In this document: piece by piece, positions 1 to 8,761 of the stretch | Position numbering within the stretch: position 1 is the first letter of the stretch | Layout of the letters: every line of letters begins with the position of its first letter | The notes under the pieces: model-generated | Databases searched by the model: none | What the model saw: only the letters and a program-made list of their open reading frames with translations | What the model was told of the DNA's origin: nothing | Program-made: the position numbers and the translations under genes | Assembly: GCA_000687695.1 (NCBI GenBank) | Contig: JHWZ01000004.1 | Location: 157,237 to 221,236, forward strand | DNA length: 64,000 nucleotides | Direction of reading: 5' to 3' | Source of the DNA: Lachnospiraceae bacterium P6B14 | GTDB lineage: Bacteria > Bacillota > Clostridia > Lachnospirales > Lachnospiraceae

Positions 1-2
1 AG

Positions 3-359
3 ACCGCCCTCCACTTCATCTCCCGATGCAACCAGATGGGCATCAAGATCTCAATGGACGATTTCGGAAGCGGCTACTCATCACTTAACATGATCTCTTC
101 GATCCCGATCGATGTCCTGAAGATCGACGGAGTGTTCATGCATCGCGGTAAAGACTTAAATAAAAATGACAAGATAGTCCTTAATAATGTGATTAAAATG
201 GCCAAAGAGCTTAACATGGCCGTACTGTGTGAAGGCGTGGAAACCAGAGAACAGGTCGACTTTTTGAAGGATGCCGGATGCGATGTGATCCAGGGATTCT
301 ACTTCGGAAAGCCGATGCCTGAGCCTGCATTTGAAGATTTTATAAGACAATACTCCTGA
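3..359 (+). CDS. EAL-domain protein, C-terminal part (c-di-GMP phosphodiesterase), cut by window edge
   Basis: The reading frame is open to the left edge, so only the C-terminal ~118 residues are present. They match the second half of an EAL domain: a DDFGSGYSSL motif, then LKIDG, then a CEGVET segment and a GFYFGKPMP ending typical of the last EAL beta-strand and helix. EAL enzymes hydrolyse cyclic di-GMP and control motility and surface behaviour. The Asp pair of DDFG and the Glu of CEGVET, which are metal- and substrate-binding positions in active EAL proteins, are present. The EAL signature itself and any N-terminal sensor or GGDEF domain lie outside the window. The stop codon abuts the stop of the convergent chorismate mutase gene with no spacer. 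Confidence 0.9.
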   Translation, partial: TALHFISRCNQMGIKISMDDFGSGYSSLNMISSIPIDVLKIDGVFMHRGKDLNKNDKIVLNNVIKMAKELNMAVLCEGVETREQVDFLKDAGCDVIQGFYFGKPMPEPAFEDFIRQYS

Positions 360-641
360 TCATTTTTTCAGATCATCCATAAAGCCGTACTGATATTCAC
401 GGGATTCATTCAGAATCTGCTTAAAAATATCACGTATGGCTTTTTTATTATACTCCTTCTGTGTCAGGGATTCTACCGACGCAAGCTTCTCCATCTCGCG
501 CCCCGGATCATGCACCTCGATGCCCGCATCAGCCTTAAAAACAGCTATATCCTTTGACACTGACATGCGATCCTCGATAAGCTTAACAAGCTTCTCATCG
601 ATCTCATCTATTTTCTTTCTGTACTCATTTAATTCCGGCAT
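360..641 (-). CDS. chorismate mutase, AroQ class
   Basis: A 93-residue all-helical protein of the size of monofunctional AroQ-fold chorismate mutases, which convert chorismate to prephenate for Phe and Tyr synthesis. Visible features are the N-terminal helix with RKKIDEIDEKLVKLIEDRM (conserved Arg, Asp and Leu-x-x-Leu pattern), the KADAGIEVHDPGRE turn carrying the Asp/Arg/Glu residues of the active site, and a C-terminal ILNESREYQ helix. It is the last gene of the long leftward run. DAHP synthase, the first enzyme of the same pathway, is at 6271-7305. The start has GGAGG about 6 bases upstream. No terminator is evident because the gene runs straight into the convergent EAL gene. Confidence 0.9.
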   Translation of the reverse strand: MPELNEYRKKIDEIDEKLVKLIEDRMSVSKDIAVFKADAGIEVHDPGREMEKLASVESLTQKEYNKKAIRDIFKQILNESREYQYGFMDDLKK

Positions 642-661
642 ATTAATCCTCCACTTTATTA

Positions 662-2077
662 TCAGAAGTCTGCAAGTTCCTTTTCAACCTCACTCCACTG
701 CTCATCGACCACAGCATGCCTGATACGCTCGTATCTGGTTACATGGATTCCCGAGATTCTGTATTCACTCATCTCCGACATGATCTCAAGACATGTGTCA
801 TAGTCTTTGCCAGTCACGGCCTGCTTCATCTTGTGATAATACTCATTCAGATCCTTTTCAAGGATGAGCGGACGATAGTGGATTGTCTCAGCCACGGACT
901 CCTCTGAATTCTGAATGATCTGGATCGCGCTCTCCTGCTTGCTGTCATTCTCAGCCGTAAGCACGGTAGCTGCGATGATCTGATCTATCGGCGAAGGCTC
1001 TACTGCCTGCATTCCCGTAGCAGCCATACCCTGCTGCTGCATCTGCGGAAGCGGCTGGGTATATCCGGTATGCAAAGCCTCTTTGCGCATCGGCTCAGGC
1101 GTTAACGGACCCTGCTCTGTGCTAAACGCGGCACTGACATTCGGTCGGAACATATCTGCCCTGTCCACAGGCCCACTCTCTCCCGCAGCCACATCGGCAC
1201 CATATCCGGCAGTCTCTACAGCATCATCAGTAAGCTCAGCTACCTCATCACCGATCGACAGTTTTTCCTTCTTTGACGAGCTCTCCCTCATCATCTTCTC
1301 AAGCTCAGACGGCTCAGCCTCAACTCCAGGCCTGTCAGTATAGATAATGGTCGTTGCCTTCTCGCCATCCGCTGTCTCATATACCTCGTCAGTCTCGATC
1401 CCGACATAACCTTTTTCCTGCAGTCTCTCGAGCTCCTCCTCAGTAACATTTGCTATGATGAGCTCTCCTCTGCCTGCCCATGAAAAAGCGATAACTACCA
1501 AAAGCACCAAAACAAGCATCGGTACGCTTGCTATCTCGAATACGGAGTTCACCACGAAAACAAGGATGCATCCCACCATGGATGAGATGATGCCCACACG
1601 TACTCCCTTATCAAGCTTATCAAAATACCAAACCAGACAGAAGAACAAAATCAGCGCGTATAAAAGCGGCATGTATTTGAAAAGTGTCTGCAAAAATGTC
1701 CCCTTGACCATCACACCGGCTACGATCAGACCTACGGACGGCAGCTGCAGTATGAAAGCCACACCGCCCTTTACCTTCTCTCTGGTCTGCACCCACACGA
1801 TATCAAAAGCAATCTGCAGTACCACGATCATTCCGCCGAGGTATGTCATATAGCAGAAAACTCCCGCTGTATTTAACGAGTTCAGGGAAAGCTTCATCGG
1901 ATCATCCGCGAGCGCGCGTAAAAATCCGTCGCCTACCAGATGCACGATGGCAAAGAATACCAAAAGAGCATACAGAGCCCTTCCCTTCGGTTTTCGTGCC
2001 GGTACTGTATAGTAGCCCCACGCCATCACCAGTACCAAAAGCACACCTATGATAGATATTGTTGCCTGCGTTATCAT
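662..2077 (-). CDS. membrane protein of unknown function with long cytosolic tail
   Basis: I do not recognise the family. The first ~205 of 471 residues hold about seven hydrophobic segments (roughly 6-27, 37-55, 72-95, 105-125, 132-150, 158-180 and 185-203), consistent with a polytopic membrane domain. The rest is a charged tail: an acidic region, a Gln/Met/Pro-rich linker around residues 330-360, and a helical C-terminus (about 400-471, with YYHKMKQAVTGKDYDTCLEIM). The start codon overlaps the stop of folB-folK by four bases (ATGA), so translation is probably coupled. Position between folate genes and chorismate mutase suggests co-expression only; no function can be assigned. Confidence 0.8.
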   Translation of the reverse strand: MITQATISIIGVLLVLVMAWGYYTVPARKPKGRALYALLVFFAIVHLVGDGFLRALADDPMKLSLNSLNTAGVFCYMTYLGGMIVVLQIAFDIVWVQTREKVKGGVAFILQLPSVGLIVAGVMVKGTFLQTLFKYMPLLYALILFFCLVWYFDKLDKGVRVGIISSMVGCILVFVVNSVFEIASVPMLVLVLLVVIAFSWAGRGELIIANVTEEELERLQEKGYVGIETDEVYETADGEKATTIIYTDRPGVEAEPSELEKMMRESSSKKEKLSIGDEVAELTDDAVETAGYGADVAAGESGPVDRADMFRPNVSAAFSTEQGPLTPEPMRKEALHTGYTQPLPQMQQQGMAATGMQAVEPSPIDQIIAATVLTAENDSKQESAIQIIQNSEESVAETIHYRPLILEKDLNEYYHKMKQAVTGKDYDTCLEIMSEMSEYRISGIHVTRYERIRHAVVDEQWSEVEKELADF

Positions 2078-2889
2078 TGATCCATATCCTCCAACATCTC
2101 TTTAGTAGTTCTTCCTGTCACCGGATGCTTTTTCCACGGTGCTATCTCACATAACGGTTTCAAAACAAACTCCCTTTTTTCAATCTCGATATGCGGCACC
2201 GTGAGTTCCTCACTCTCGATAATATCATCATCATAATAAAGTATATCCAGATCTATCGTTCTCGGTCCCCAATGTTTTTTTCTCTCGCGACCGAGTTTAT
2301 TCTCTATCTCATGAAGCTTATTCAGTAACTCATAAGCATCATATAACGTCCTTATAAAAATACACCCATTCAGAAAATCAGGCTGATCCGTAACACCATA
2401 CGGTTTCGTTTCAATAAGCTCTGATACTCTTACAACAGAGATCTTTTCATCACTGTTTAAAAGCTCTATCGCGTCCTCGATATTTTTCTTTTTATCACCG
2501 AGATTCGCTCCCACCGAAAGGTATACATCATGGCGGGATCGCTCCAGCTTTACACTCACTGTTTCCAACGGAAGAAGTATCGGTGCCCACGGCTTTTTGA
2601 GTTCCATGGTAATGGATCCGACCTGCGGGAACGCTTTAAGGATCGCGTCACACAGATGCTCGGCGAGCGCCTCGATCAGCTGAAAGGTGGTCTTTTCCAT
2701 CTCCTCCTTGACAAGGTGTGACACCTTCGCATAGTCTATGGAATCAGCTATATCATCACTGTATCCTGCTTTTCGCAAGGGCAGTGAAAGGCTCATCGAC
2801 ACCAGGAACTTCTGACCAAGGACATTCTCCTCTTTGAGAACACCATGGTGACCGTAAACCTCCAAATCCTTTATTATGATCTGATCCAT
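2074..2889 (-). CDS. folBK: bifunctional dihydroneopterin aldolase / HPPK (FolB-FolK fusion)
   Basis: A 271-residue fusion for two consecutive steps of dihydrofolate synthesis. Residues 1-~118 are dihydroneopterin aldolase (FolB): IIIKDLEVYGHHGVLKEE, and IEALAEHLCDAIL with the conserved Glu. Residues ~120-271 are 6-hydroxymethyl-dihydropterin pyrophosphokinase (FolK): YLSVGANLGDKKKNI at the start, and the signature GRERKKHWGPRTIDLDILYY, whose RTIDLDILY part carries the Mg-binding Asp pair. A VPH motif follows. FolB-FolK fusions occur in several Firmicutes. The gene follows folE closely, so the product of GTP cyclohydrolase I is handed to neighbouring enzymes. Dihydropteroate synthase (folP), often adjacent in Clostridia, is not in the window. 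Confidence 0.93.
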   Translation of the reverse strand: MDQIIIKDLEVYGHHGVLKEENVLGQKFLVSMSLSLPLRKAGYSDDIADSIDYAKVSHLVKEEMEKTTFQLIEALAEHLCDAILKAFPQVGSITMELKKPWAPILLPLETVSVKLERSRHDVYLSVGANLGDKKKNIEDAIELLNSDEKISVVRVSELIETKPYGVTDQPDFLNGCIFIRTLYDAYELLNKLHEIENKLGRERKKHWGPRTIDLDILYYDDDIIESEELTVPHIEIEKREFVLKPLCEIAPWKKHPVTGRTTKEMLEDMDQ

Positions 2890-2912
2890 TTTTTACCCCC
2901 TACCTTACCGGA

Positions 2913-3488
2913 TTATGAAATTCCATTGGATAATCCGGTCCGCAACATCGAGAAGAACAGCTTTCTCAGCTCCTCATCCTCCGTAAAACAACCTGTTGTC
3001 TTGTATGTCATCGTTTCTGTTCCGGGCTTTTGTACACCGCGCATGGACATGCACATGTGCTCTGCCTTTGCGACTACTATAACACCCTTTGGCTTTAAGT
3101 TTTCCTGTATAGCCTCGGCAATCTGCGTTGTCATCTTTTCCTGTATCTGTGCACGTCTGGCAAAGACTTCTACGGTACGGGCAAGCTTACTGAGTCCCAC
3201 TACCTTTCCGTCGGGAACATATCCAATTGAAACAGTTCCGAAGAAGGGCAAAAGATGATGCTCACATACCGAATAAAAACGGATGTTTTTTTCTATAACA
3301 ACATCCCCTGTCTCAGATGTAAATGTACGACTGAGCGGTTCAGCAGCATCCTTAGTGTAACCGCCGAATATCTCCTCGCACATATTGCTGACTCTAAACG
3401 GAGTATCTGTGAGACCTTCTCTGTTTCCGTCCTCACCTATACCCTCGAGAATGAGTCTTACTCCCTCTTCTATCTTTTGCTTGTCCAT
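2913..3488 (-). CDS. folE: GTP cyclohydrolase I
   Basis: A 191-residue type IA enzyme that converts GTP to dihydroneopterin triphosphate, the first step of folate synthesis. Diagnostic features are GEDGNREGLTDTPFRV, the zinc-site segment CEHHLLPFFG (Cys and His ligands), a later AEHMCMSMRG with the third ligand Cys, and KPGTETMTY. A longer frame starting with GTG at 3500 is possible, but that GTG lies inside the GGAGG ribosome binding site that serves the ATG at 3488 (MDKQKIEEG), so the shorter start is used. The gene lies between the CotH gene and folB-folK in the leftward operon. Confidence 0.95.
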   Translation of the reverse strand: MDKQKIEEGVRLILEGIGEDGNREGLTDTPFRVSNMCEEIFGGYTKDAAEPLSRTFTSETGDVVIEKNIRFYSVCEHHLLPFFGTVSIGYVPDGKVVGLSKLARTVEVFARRAQIQEKMTTQIAEAIQENLKPKGVIVVAKAEHMCMSMRGVQKPGTETMTYKTTGCFTEDEELRKLFFSMLRTGLSNGIS

Positions 3489-3529
3489 GCAGTCCTCCAC
3501 GATGAGCTTTTTACATAATTATTCTGTTA

Positions 3530-6223
3530 CTATTTTACAGTTACCTGACAGAACATATACTTACCTGAAGCATTGACTACTATCATACTCTTTCCCTTTT
3601 TCAGAGCATGAAGCACTCCGTTACTGTCAACTTCGACAACCTTTTCATTCTGAGATATCATAAATGAATCCATAAATCCGTAAGTATAACTATTCTTCGG
3701 ATAATAGTTTATCTTAAGCACCTTATAGGTACCCTTTTTCATGGTTATCTTTTTCTTTGAAAGCGTTGCATAATGCACCGAATCCAGCTTTTCCCACGGT
3801 ACAATATGCACCTTACATTTGATCTTGCATTTTTTGTATTTTGCGGTGATGGTAGCTATAGCTTTCAGTCCGTTCTCATACGCAAGCATGCCATCAGTTA
3901 CTCTTACTTTTTTGTTACTTGATGACCACTTGATCATATCAGCAGTCACATTCTCAGGATAGCTTCCGAACAATATGCTATTTCCGTCGCATCCACCCTC
4001 AGACGGTATGTACATTTCTTTTTTCAGGAAGAATATCTTCGATCCTCCCTTTACCTTATCCACCTTTGAAAAGCGAGCGTATGCGGTCGTATTTTTCAGG
4101 ATGACGACACTTGAAAGATCTGTTTCCTGACCGCCCTCTATCTTCACATACCAACCTCTAAAGGAATAACCCTTTTTCTTTGGCGCCCTCGGATAATCCT
4201 CATCAGTCATATAATCCTGCATCACCTTTACCTTTTTATAAACCTTCTTTCCAACCTTGAAGGTTACGGTATGGGAAGCCGTATCCATGGATTTGTTGAT
4301 GTTTGCATCAACCCAGGCAACACGTTCGGAAATCCATCTCTTCAGTCTTGCAACCTCACTATCATATGAGATTCCCTCTTCACCGGTATCGCACGAGCTT
4401 CCGACAGACATCTCCTCTATTCCCACGGTAGTAGTGACAGCGTAGTTTGCCTTTTGGGACAGATACTGCTGCTTTGACATTTTATCAATAGCTCCGCCAT
4501 CTTTAACCGAATCAAGCAGTATGGTCTTGAGCTCCTTCCAACGGGCGATAAGCTTGTTTTTAAAGGTCTTGTCCTGCAGCATGCGATGATACCAAACCTG
4601 TCCGCTATGCATGAAGCCTTCTATTTGGTTATTATTAAACTCCGTAGCGCCCCATGCCACATAGTCAAAATCCCAAAGCGGTCCCCAATAGAGCTTATCG
4701 TCGCGTTTTTTATAGAGATATGAGGAGTTCGACATAAATCCATCACCGTTCAGAGAAAACTCCTGAATCAGATAATAATCTATCGCGGACTTTACATCCA
4801 TATAATCGGTGTAAGATTTACCGCTCTTATCTTTAAATCCCGAGCCGAATAATGCGTCTTCATATGACTGAACATATCCACTTATATAGTCATACTGCGC
4901 CTGATTGAAATCAACCTCTGTGAAGTCCGGACTCTCGATGAGCATTGTCTGGCCTTTGCTCGTTGTGAAGAATCCCTGATTGCCCATATTGCTGTCCATG
5001 GACAGCAGATATCCGCCTGTCACCGCGCTTCCGCTCGTTGCCTCAGGCTCCTCCTCGAGATCGTCAATATCAACTCTCGACTTTCCGACTCTCACATGCT
5101 CACACAGATAATAGCTTCCGAGATACTCTCCGTTCATCACGAAGTTTACAAAAATACACTGGGGCGTGAACTCCATTCCGAGCTGATCACCGAGCCAGTA
5201 AGTATATTTGTTTCTGAGCATGGTATAGTCGAAATAATTGGCCAACATTACCCAATGCTTATTTGCGCCCATACCAAACAGATCGGCCTTTTTATCAAGC
5301 TTTATTTTATACGGTTTTTTTCTCGGACCCCAGGTAGAGTTTCCTCTTCCTCTGATATACTCCATCTCATATGTTCCCGATGTATCGCCTGCACCATACT
5401 CTGAAACATAGCCAGACGGAGACTGGATAGTCACGTTTCCGTAGCACTCGGTCAGATGTCTCTCGTCGTTATTCATCTCGGCGATGGTGCCCTCTGACTC
5501 ATCGATATTTACACTGACTGTAGGAATATCAAAAGCCGTAAAAAGCACGGAACGTATGAGCACCTCCGTCTTTTTCTTTTTCTCGTCGGCTGAAAGTCCC
5601 GAATAACTGATCTTCAGTTTTACCTTGTGTTTTCCTGTTATATTTTTCGAAGAAATATCCGCACTGTAATTCTTCGAAAAATCCCACTTATCCTTTCCCC
5701 TCTGCTTCGGGATGGAGATGCTTCCGACAGGTGATGAATCATTATCCAGATATACACTCACCTTTGCCGGCTTCTTTCTCTCGGACAGTCCGTTTACAAT
5801 AACAAAGCCCGGCTTTGCAGCTGAGAAATCGAACTCCTGATCAAAGCTTATCTCACCCTTTTCGATAGCGTCGGCAGTAGCTTTTATTCTGATGCCTTCA
5901 GCATCACAGTCATCAGTGACCTTGGCATCCGCTACGTCTATCTTCATTTTCTCATACGTGTAGATAGTCTCACAGTCACGCTTATCATATGCATCGTATG
6001 AGGTCACATTCGGATCGTAATTAGGATCCGGCGCGCAGTTGGATTCGTCCGGTGGACATGTTACACCCGGAGCTATATCCGCAAGCTGAGTTTCAGCGAC
6101 TTTTTTTACGGCATTTTTATCATTTTTAGCAATCGATACCTGTGGTCCGAAGCCAGCAAAGCATGACAGGGTCATAGCCATAACAAGTTTGAGCGCGATA
6201 GCTCTTTTTTTATTGTTCTTCAT
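3530..6223 (-). CDS. secreted CotH-kinase-family protein with InlB-type repeat
   Basis: About 897 residues with a signal peptide (KKRAIALKLVMAMTLSCFAGFG). The central part (about 270-590) is a CotH kinase domain: GRGNSTWGPRKKPYKIKLDK with the putative ATP-binding Lys, a tract ending in NGEYLGSYYLCEHV, and LWDFDYVAWG with the DFD metal motif. CotH of Bacillus is an atypical kinase acting on spore-coat proteins; secreted forms in Clostridia are otherwise uncharacterised. About residues 655-720 form a Listeria-Bacteroides (InlB B-type) repeat with GYSFRGWY, and the C-terminus is beta-rich and resembles a bacterial Ig-like domain. The start is set by AAGGGCGAG before the ATG at 6223; a TTG at 6253 has no good site. 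It sits oddly between DAHP synthase and folE. Confidence 0.88.
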   Translation of the reverse strand: MKNNKKRAIALKLVMAMTLSCFAGFGPQVSIAKNDKNAVKKVAETQLADIAPGVTCPPDESNCAPDPNYDPNVTSYDAYDKRDCETIYTYEKMKIDVADAKVTDDCDAEGIRIKATADAIEKGEISFDQEFDFSAAKPGFVIVNGLSERKKPAKVSVYLDNDSSPVGSISIPKQRGKDKWDFSKNYSADISSKNITGKHKVKLKISYSGLSADEKKKKTEVLIRSVLFTAFDIPTVSVNIDESEGTIAEMNNDERHLTECYGNVTIQSPSGYVSEYGAGDTSGTYEMEYIRGRGNSTWGPRKKPYKIKLDKKADLFGMGANKHWVMLANYFDYTMLRNKYTYWLGDQLGMEFTPQCIFVNFVMNGEYLGSYYLCEHVRVGKSRVDIDDLEEEPEATSGSAVTGGYLLSMDSNMGNQGFFTTSKGQTMLIESPDFTEVDFNQAQYDYISGYVQSYEDALFGSGFKDKSGKSYTDYMDVKSAIDYYLIQEFSLNGDGFMSNSSYLYKKRDDKLYWGPLWDFDYVAWGATEFNNNQIEGFMHSGQVWYHRMLQDKTFKNKLIARWKELKTILLDSVKDGGAIDKMSKQQYLSQKANYAVTTTVGIEEMSVGSSCDTGEEGISYDSEVARLKRWISERVAWVDANINKSMDTASHTVTFKVGKKVYKKVKVMQDYMTDEDYPRAPKKKGYSFRGWYVKIEGGQETDLSSVVILKNTTAYARFSKVDKVKGGSKIFFLKKEMYIPSEGGCDGNSILFGSYPENVTADMIKWSSSNKKVRVTDGMLAYENGLKAIATITAKYKKCKIKCKVHIVPWEKLDSVHYATLSKKKITMKKGTYKVLKINYYPKNSYTYGFMDSFMISQNEKVVEVDSNGVLHALKKGKSMIVVNASGKYMFCQVTVK

Positions 6224-6270
6224 AATCTCGCCCTTCTTTATCTGCCGGTGCAAACAACATCACACAAAAA

Positions 6271-7305
6271 CTACAGCAGATCATACAACTCATGAATAAG
6301 CTTTTCAGTCTTGTCCCATCCAAGGCATGGATCAGTGATCGACTTTCCATACACACCCTCGCCGATCTTTTGCGCTCCGTCTTCAATATAACTCTCTATC
6401 ATCAAGCCTTTTACGATCTTTTTGATCTCATCCGAATGGTTGCGTGAGTAGATAACATCCTTCGCAATACGGATCTGCTGCATCGGATCTTTGTCCGAGT
6501 TTGAGTGATTCGTATCGATGATGACAGCCGGATTCTCAATCTCTCTCTCCATATAGCTGTCATACAGATGGATCAGATCCTCAAAGTGATAGTTAGGAAT
6601 ATTGCGTCCGAACTTGTCAACATATCCTCTGAGGATGGAGTGTACGAGCGGATTACCCGTGGTCTGAACCTCCCATCCGCGGTATACAAAACGCTGCGGA
6701 TTCTGAGCCGCAACTATTGAGTTCATCATTACGGAGATATCGCCTCCGGTCGGATTTTTCATTCCGGCAGGGATACCGAGACCCGATGCTACGAGTCGAT
6801 GTCCCTGATCCTCTACAGATCTCGCACCGATGGCAACATAAGCCAAAAGATCAGAAAGATATCTGTGGTTCTCGGGATAAAGCATCTCCTCCGCGCAGGT
6901 AAATCCTGTCTCCTCGACAACTCTTGTATGCATCTGTCTGATAGCGATCAGTCCTGCAAGCAGATCCTCATCCGCCTCAGGATCCGGCTGATGAAGCATT
7001 CCCTTGTATCCGAGTCCCACGGTTCTCGGCTTATTTGTATACACTCTCGGGATGATATAAAGCTTGTCCGAGACACCGGCATTCACCTTTGCGAGGCGGT
7101 TCATATAATCGAGGACAGCTTCCTCATTATCCGCGGAGCACGGACCGATGATGAGCAGGAATCTGTCATCCTTACTCTCAAAAATACTCTTGATCTCCTC
7201 GTCTCTTTTTTCTTTGATCTGTGCTATCTTTTCCGACAGCGGGAACTTCTCTTTGATCTCCTGTGGCGACGGCATCTGTCGCACGAACTCCATCTGCATT
7301 TCCAT
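6271..7305 (-). CDS. aroF: 3-deoxy-7-phosphoheptulonate (DAHP) synthase, class I
   Basis: A 344-residue AroF/AroG/AroH-type enzyme joining phosphoenolpyruvate and erythrose 4-phosphate, the entry step of the shikimate pathway. Hallmarks are LLIIGPCSADNEEAV, RVYTNKPRTVGLGYKGML with the substrate-binding Arg/Lys pair, ARSVEDQGHR, GIPAGMKNPTGG, IDTNHSNSDK, and ESYIEDG near the C-terminus. The N-terminal ~35 residues belong to the allosteric region of this class. Which aromatic amino acid inhibits it cannot be told by eye. The ribosome binding site before the chosen ATG is weak, so the start could be an internal Met a few codons on. It lies between folC and the CotH gene. Confidence 0.94.
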   Translation of the reverse strand: MEMQMEFVRQMPSPQEIKEKFPLSEKIAQIKEKRDEEIKSIFESKDDRFLLIIGPCSADNEEAVLDYMNRLAKVNAGVSDKLYIIPRVYTNKPRTVGLGYKGMLHQPDPEADEDLLAGLIAIRQMHTRVVEETGFTCAEEMLYPENHRYLSDLLAYVAIGARSVEDQGHRLVASGLGIPAGMKNPTGGDISVMMNSIVAAQNPQRFVYRGWEVQTTGNPLVHSILRGYVDKFGRNIPNYHFEDLIHLYDSYMEREIENPAVIIDTNHSNSDKDPMQQIRIAKDVIYSRNHSDEIKKIVKGLMIESYIEDGAQKIGEGVYGKSITDPCLGWDKTEKLIHELYDLL

Positions 7306-7353
7306 TTGTTTATCTTCTCTTTCTCCGATGTATCACACCGATTTATTTGATCA

Positions 7354-8736
7354 TTATTCAATACTTTTATAAACTGCCTCAGCCATAGACAGGCTTCCGA
7401 ATATCAACACACACGCGCCGTCTTTTTTTGCTCTCTCCTGTACACTCTTAACACAGGCAGCCACATCATCCCCCATAGCCTCGACAGTGACCCATGGGTT
7501 GATCTTTCTGAATGCTTCCTTCAGCTCTTCTGCTTCCACACCGCGCTCTCCGGGCGCCTTTACCGTAGTCACATCAGTCAGATACGGAAGCACTATTCGG
7601 ATGATCTCCTCCACGGCTTTATCCTTGAACACACCCATGATACCGTATATCTTTTTACCGGGCAAAAGCTCCTTCAGACTCTTATTCAGAGCCATGGCTC
7701 CGTCCGGGTTGTGAGCACCGTCATATATTGTCAGCGGATCCTTACATATAACATCAAATCTCGCCGGCCAGACCGCACTCTCAATACCCTTTTTAATAGT
7801 ATCAGGTTGTATATCAAGTCTCATTGCCGCCTCTATGGCAAGCGCAGCATTTCCTGGCTGATACACACCTAACATACGGGTTTTATAAGTCTCTTTTTTG
7901 TAATTAAAAACAGTCTCGTTAAGGTCCATACTTTCTACCGAAAGCGCGTTAGCATCGACCATAAAAAGTCCTGCTTCCTTGACCGTTACCTCTTCACGTA
8001 AAGTTGCTATGATCCTGTCACGTATACGCTGTTTCCTCTTGTCGGCACGCGTGCCTCCACCGGACTCCAGCTTGACACCGGGCTGATAAGTAACAGCCTT
8101 TCCGCCCTGCTTTATGATCCCGGCCTTCTCCCCGGCGATCATGGATATGGAGCCTCCGAGATACTGCATATGATCCATACTGATCGGAGTGATCACGGAA
8201 AGCAGAGACTTACTTACAATATTAGTAGCGTCTCCTCTGCCTCCCATTCCCACCTCAACGAGTGCAACATCCACGCCTTCTTTTTTGAAAGCTAAAAATG
8301 CTCCGGCGGTTTTTATTTCATATGCCGAAGGCTTCTCAAACCCTTCATTAACCATTGCTTCTGAAGCATCGATAGCCTCCGTCATCGACTCCTCATACAC
8401 TTCATCAGACAGATAAAAACTCTGATACAATTCAGTTGTTTTTCGACTGAAATCAAACGAATTATAACTGTCTTTTTTTATGATGAGTATCTCTTCTTTT
8501 TCATTGATAACAGCAGGTGAGACGAACCATCCTACCTTATTATAGACGCACGAAAGGATCGACGAAAGATACGCACCCGTCGATCCCTTTCCGTTTGTTC
8601 CGGCGATATGGATGATCTGCAGGCTCTCCTGCGGATCATCCAACCTCCGACACAACTCTTTTATTCTGTCCAGCCCCGGGAGGATCCCCTGGGCTGATTC
8701 TGTAGCAAGATACTTCTTTATCTCATCTCTGTTCAT
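7354..8736 (-). CDS. folC: bifunctional folylpolyglutamate / dihydrofolate synthase
   Basis: A 460-residue Mur-ligase-fold enzyme that adds glutamate to dihydropteroate and to folates using ATP. The P-loop HIAGTNGKGSTGAYLSSIL is at about residues 43-61, followed by the omega-loop SPAV region and GMGGRGDATN. The C-terminal domain begins near IYDGAHNPDGAMALNKSL, a strongly conserved FolC motif. About 30 residues after GIIKQGGKAVTYQPG are unusually basic (ADKRKQRIRDRI) but do not disturb the frame. With folE and folB-folK it gives most of the folate branch in this operon. A 25-bp gap separates it from serA, so the two are likely cotranscribed. Confidence 0.94.
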   Translation of the reverse strand: MNRDEIKKYLATESAQGILPGLDRIKELCRRLDDPQESLQIIHIAGTNGKGSTGAYLSSILSCVYNKVGWFVSPAVINEKEEILIIKKDSYNSFDFSRKTTELYQSFYLSDEVYEESMTEAIDASEAMVNEGFEKPSAYEIKTAGAFLAFKKEGVDVALVEVGMGGRGDATNIVSKSLLSVITPISMDHMQYLGGSISMIAGEKAGIIKQGGKAVTYQPGVKLESGGGTRADKRKQRIRDRIIATLREEVTVKEAGLFMVDANALSVESMDLNETVFNYKKETYKTRMLGVYQPGNAALAIEAAMRLDIQPDTIKKGIESAVWPARFDVICKDPLTIYDGAHNPDGAMALNKSLKELLPGKKIYGIMGVFKDKAVEEIIRIVLPYLTDVTTVKAPGERGVEAEELKEAFRKINPWVTVEAMGDDVAACVKSVQERAKKDGACVLIFGSLSMAEAVYKSIE

Positions 8737-8761
8737 AATGGTTATTACACTTGCCTTTTCA

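Noticed and set aside
3489..3500. GTG start giving four extra residues on FolE
   Set aside because: The GTG overlaps the GGAGG that serves the ATG at 3488.
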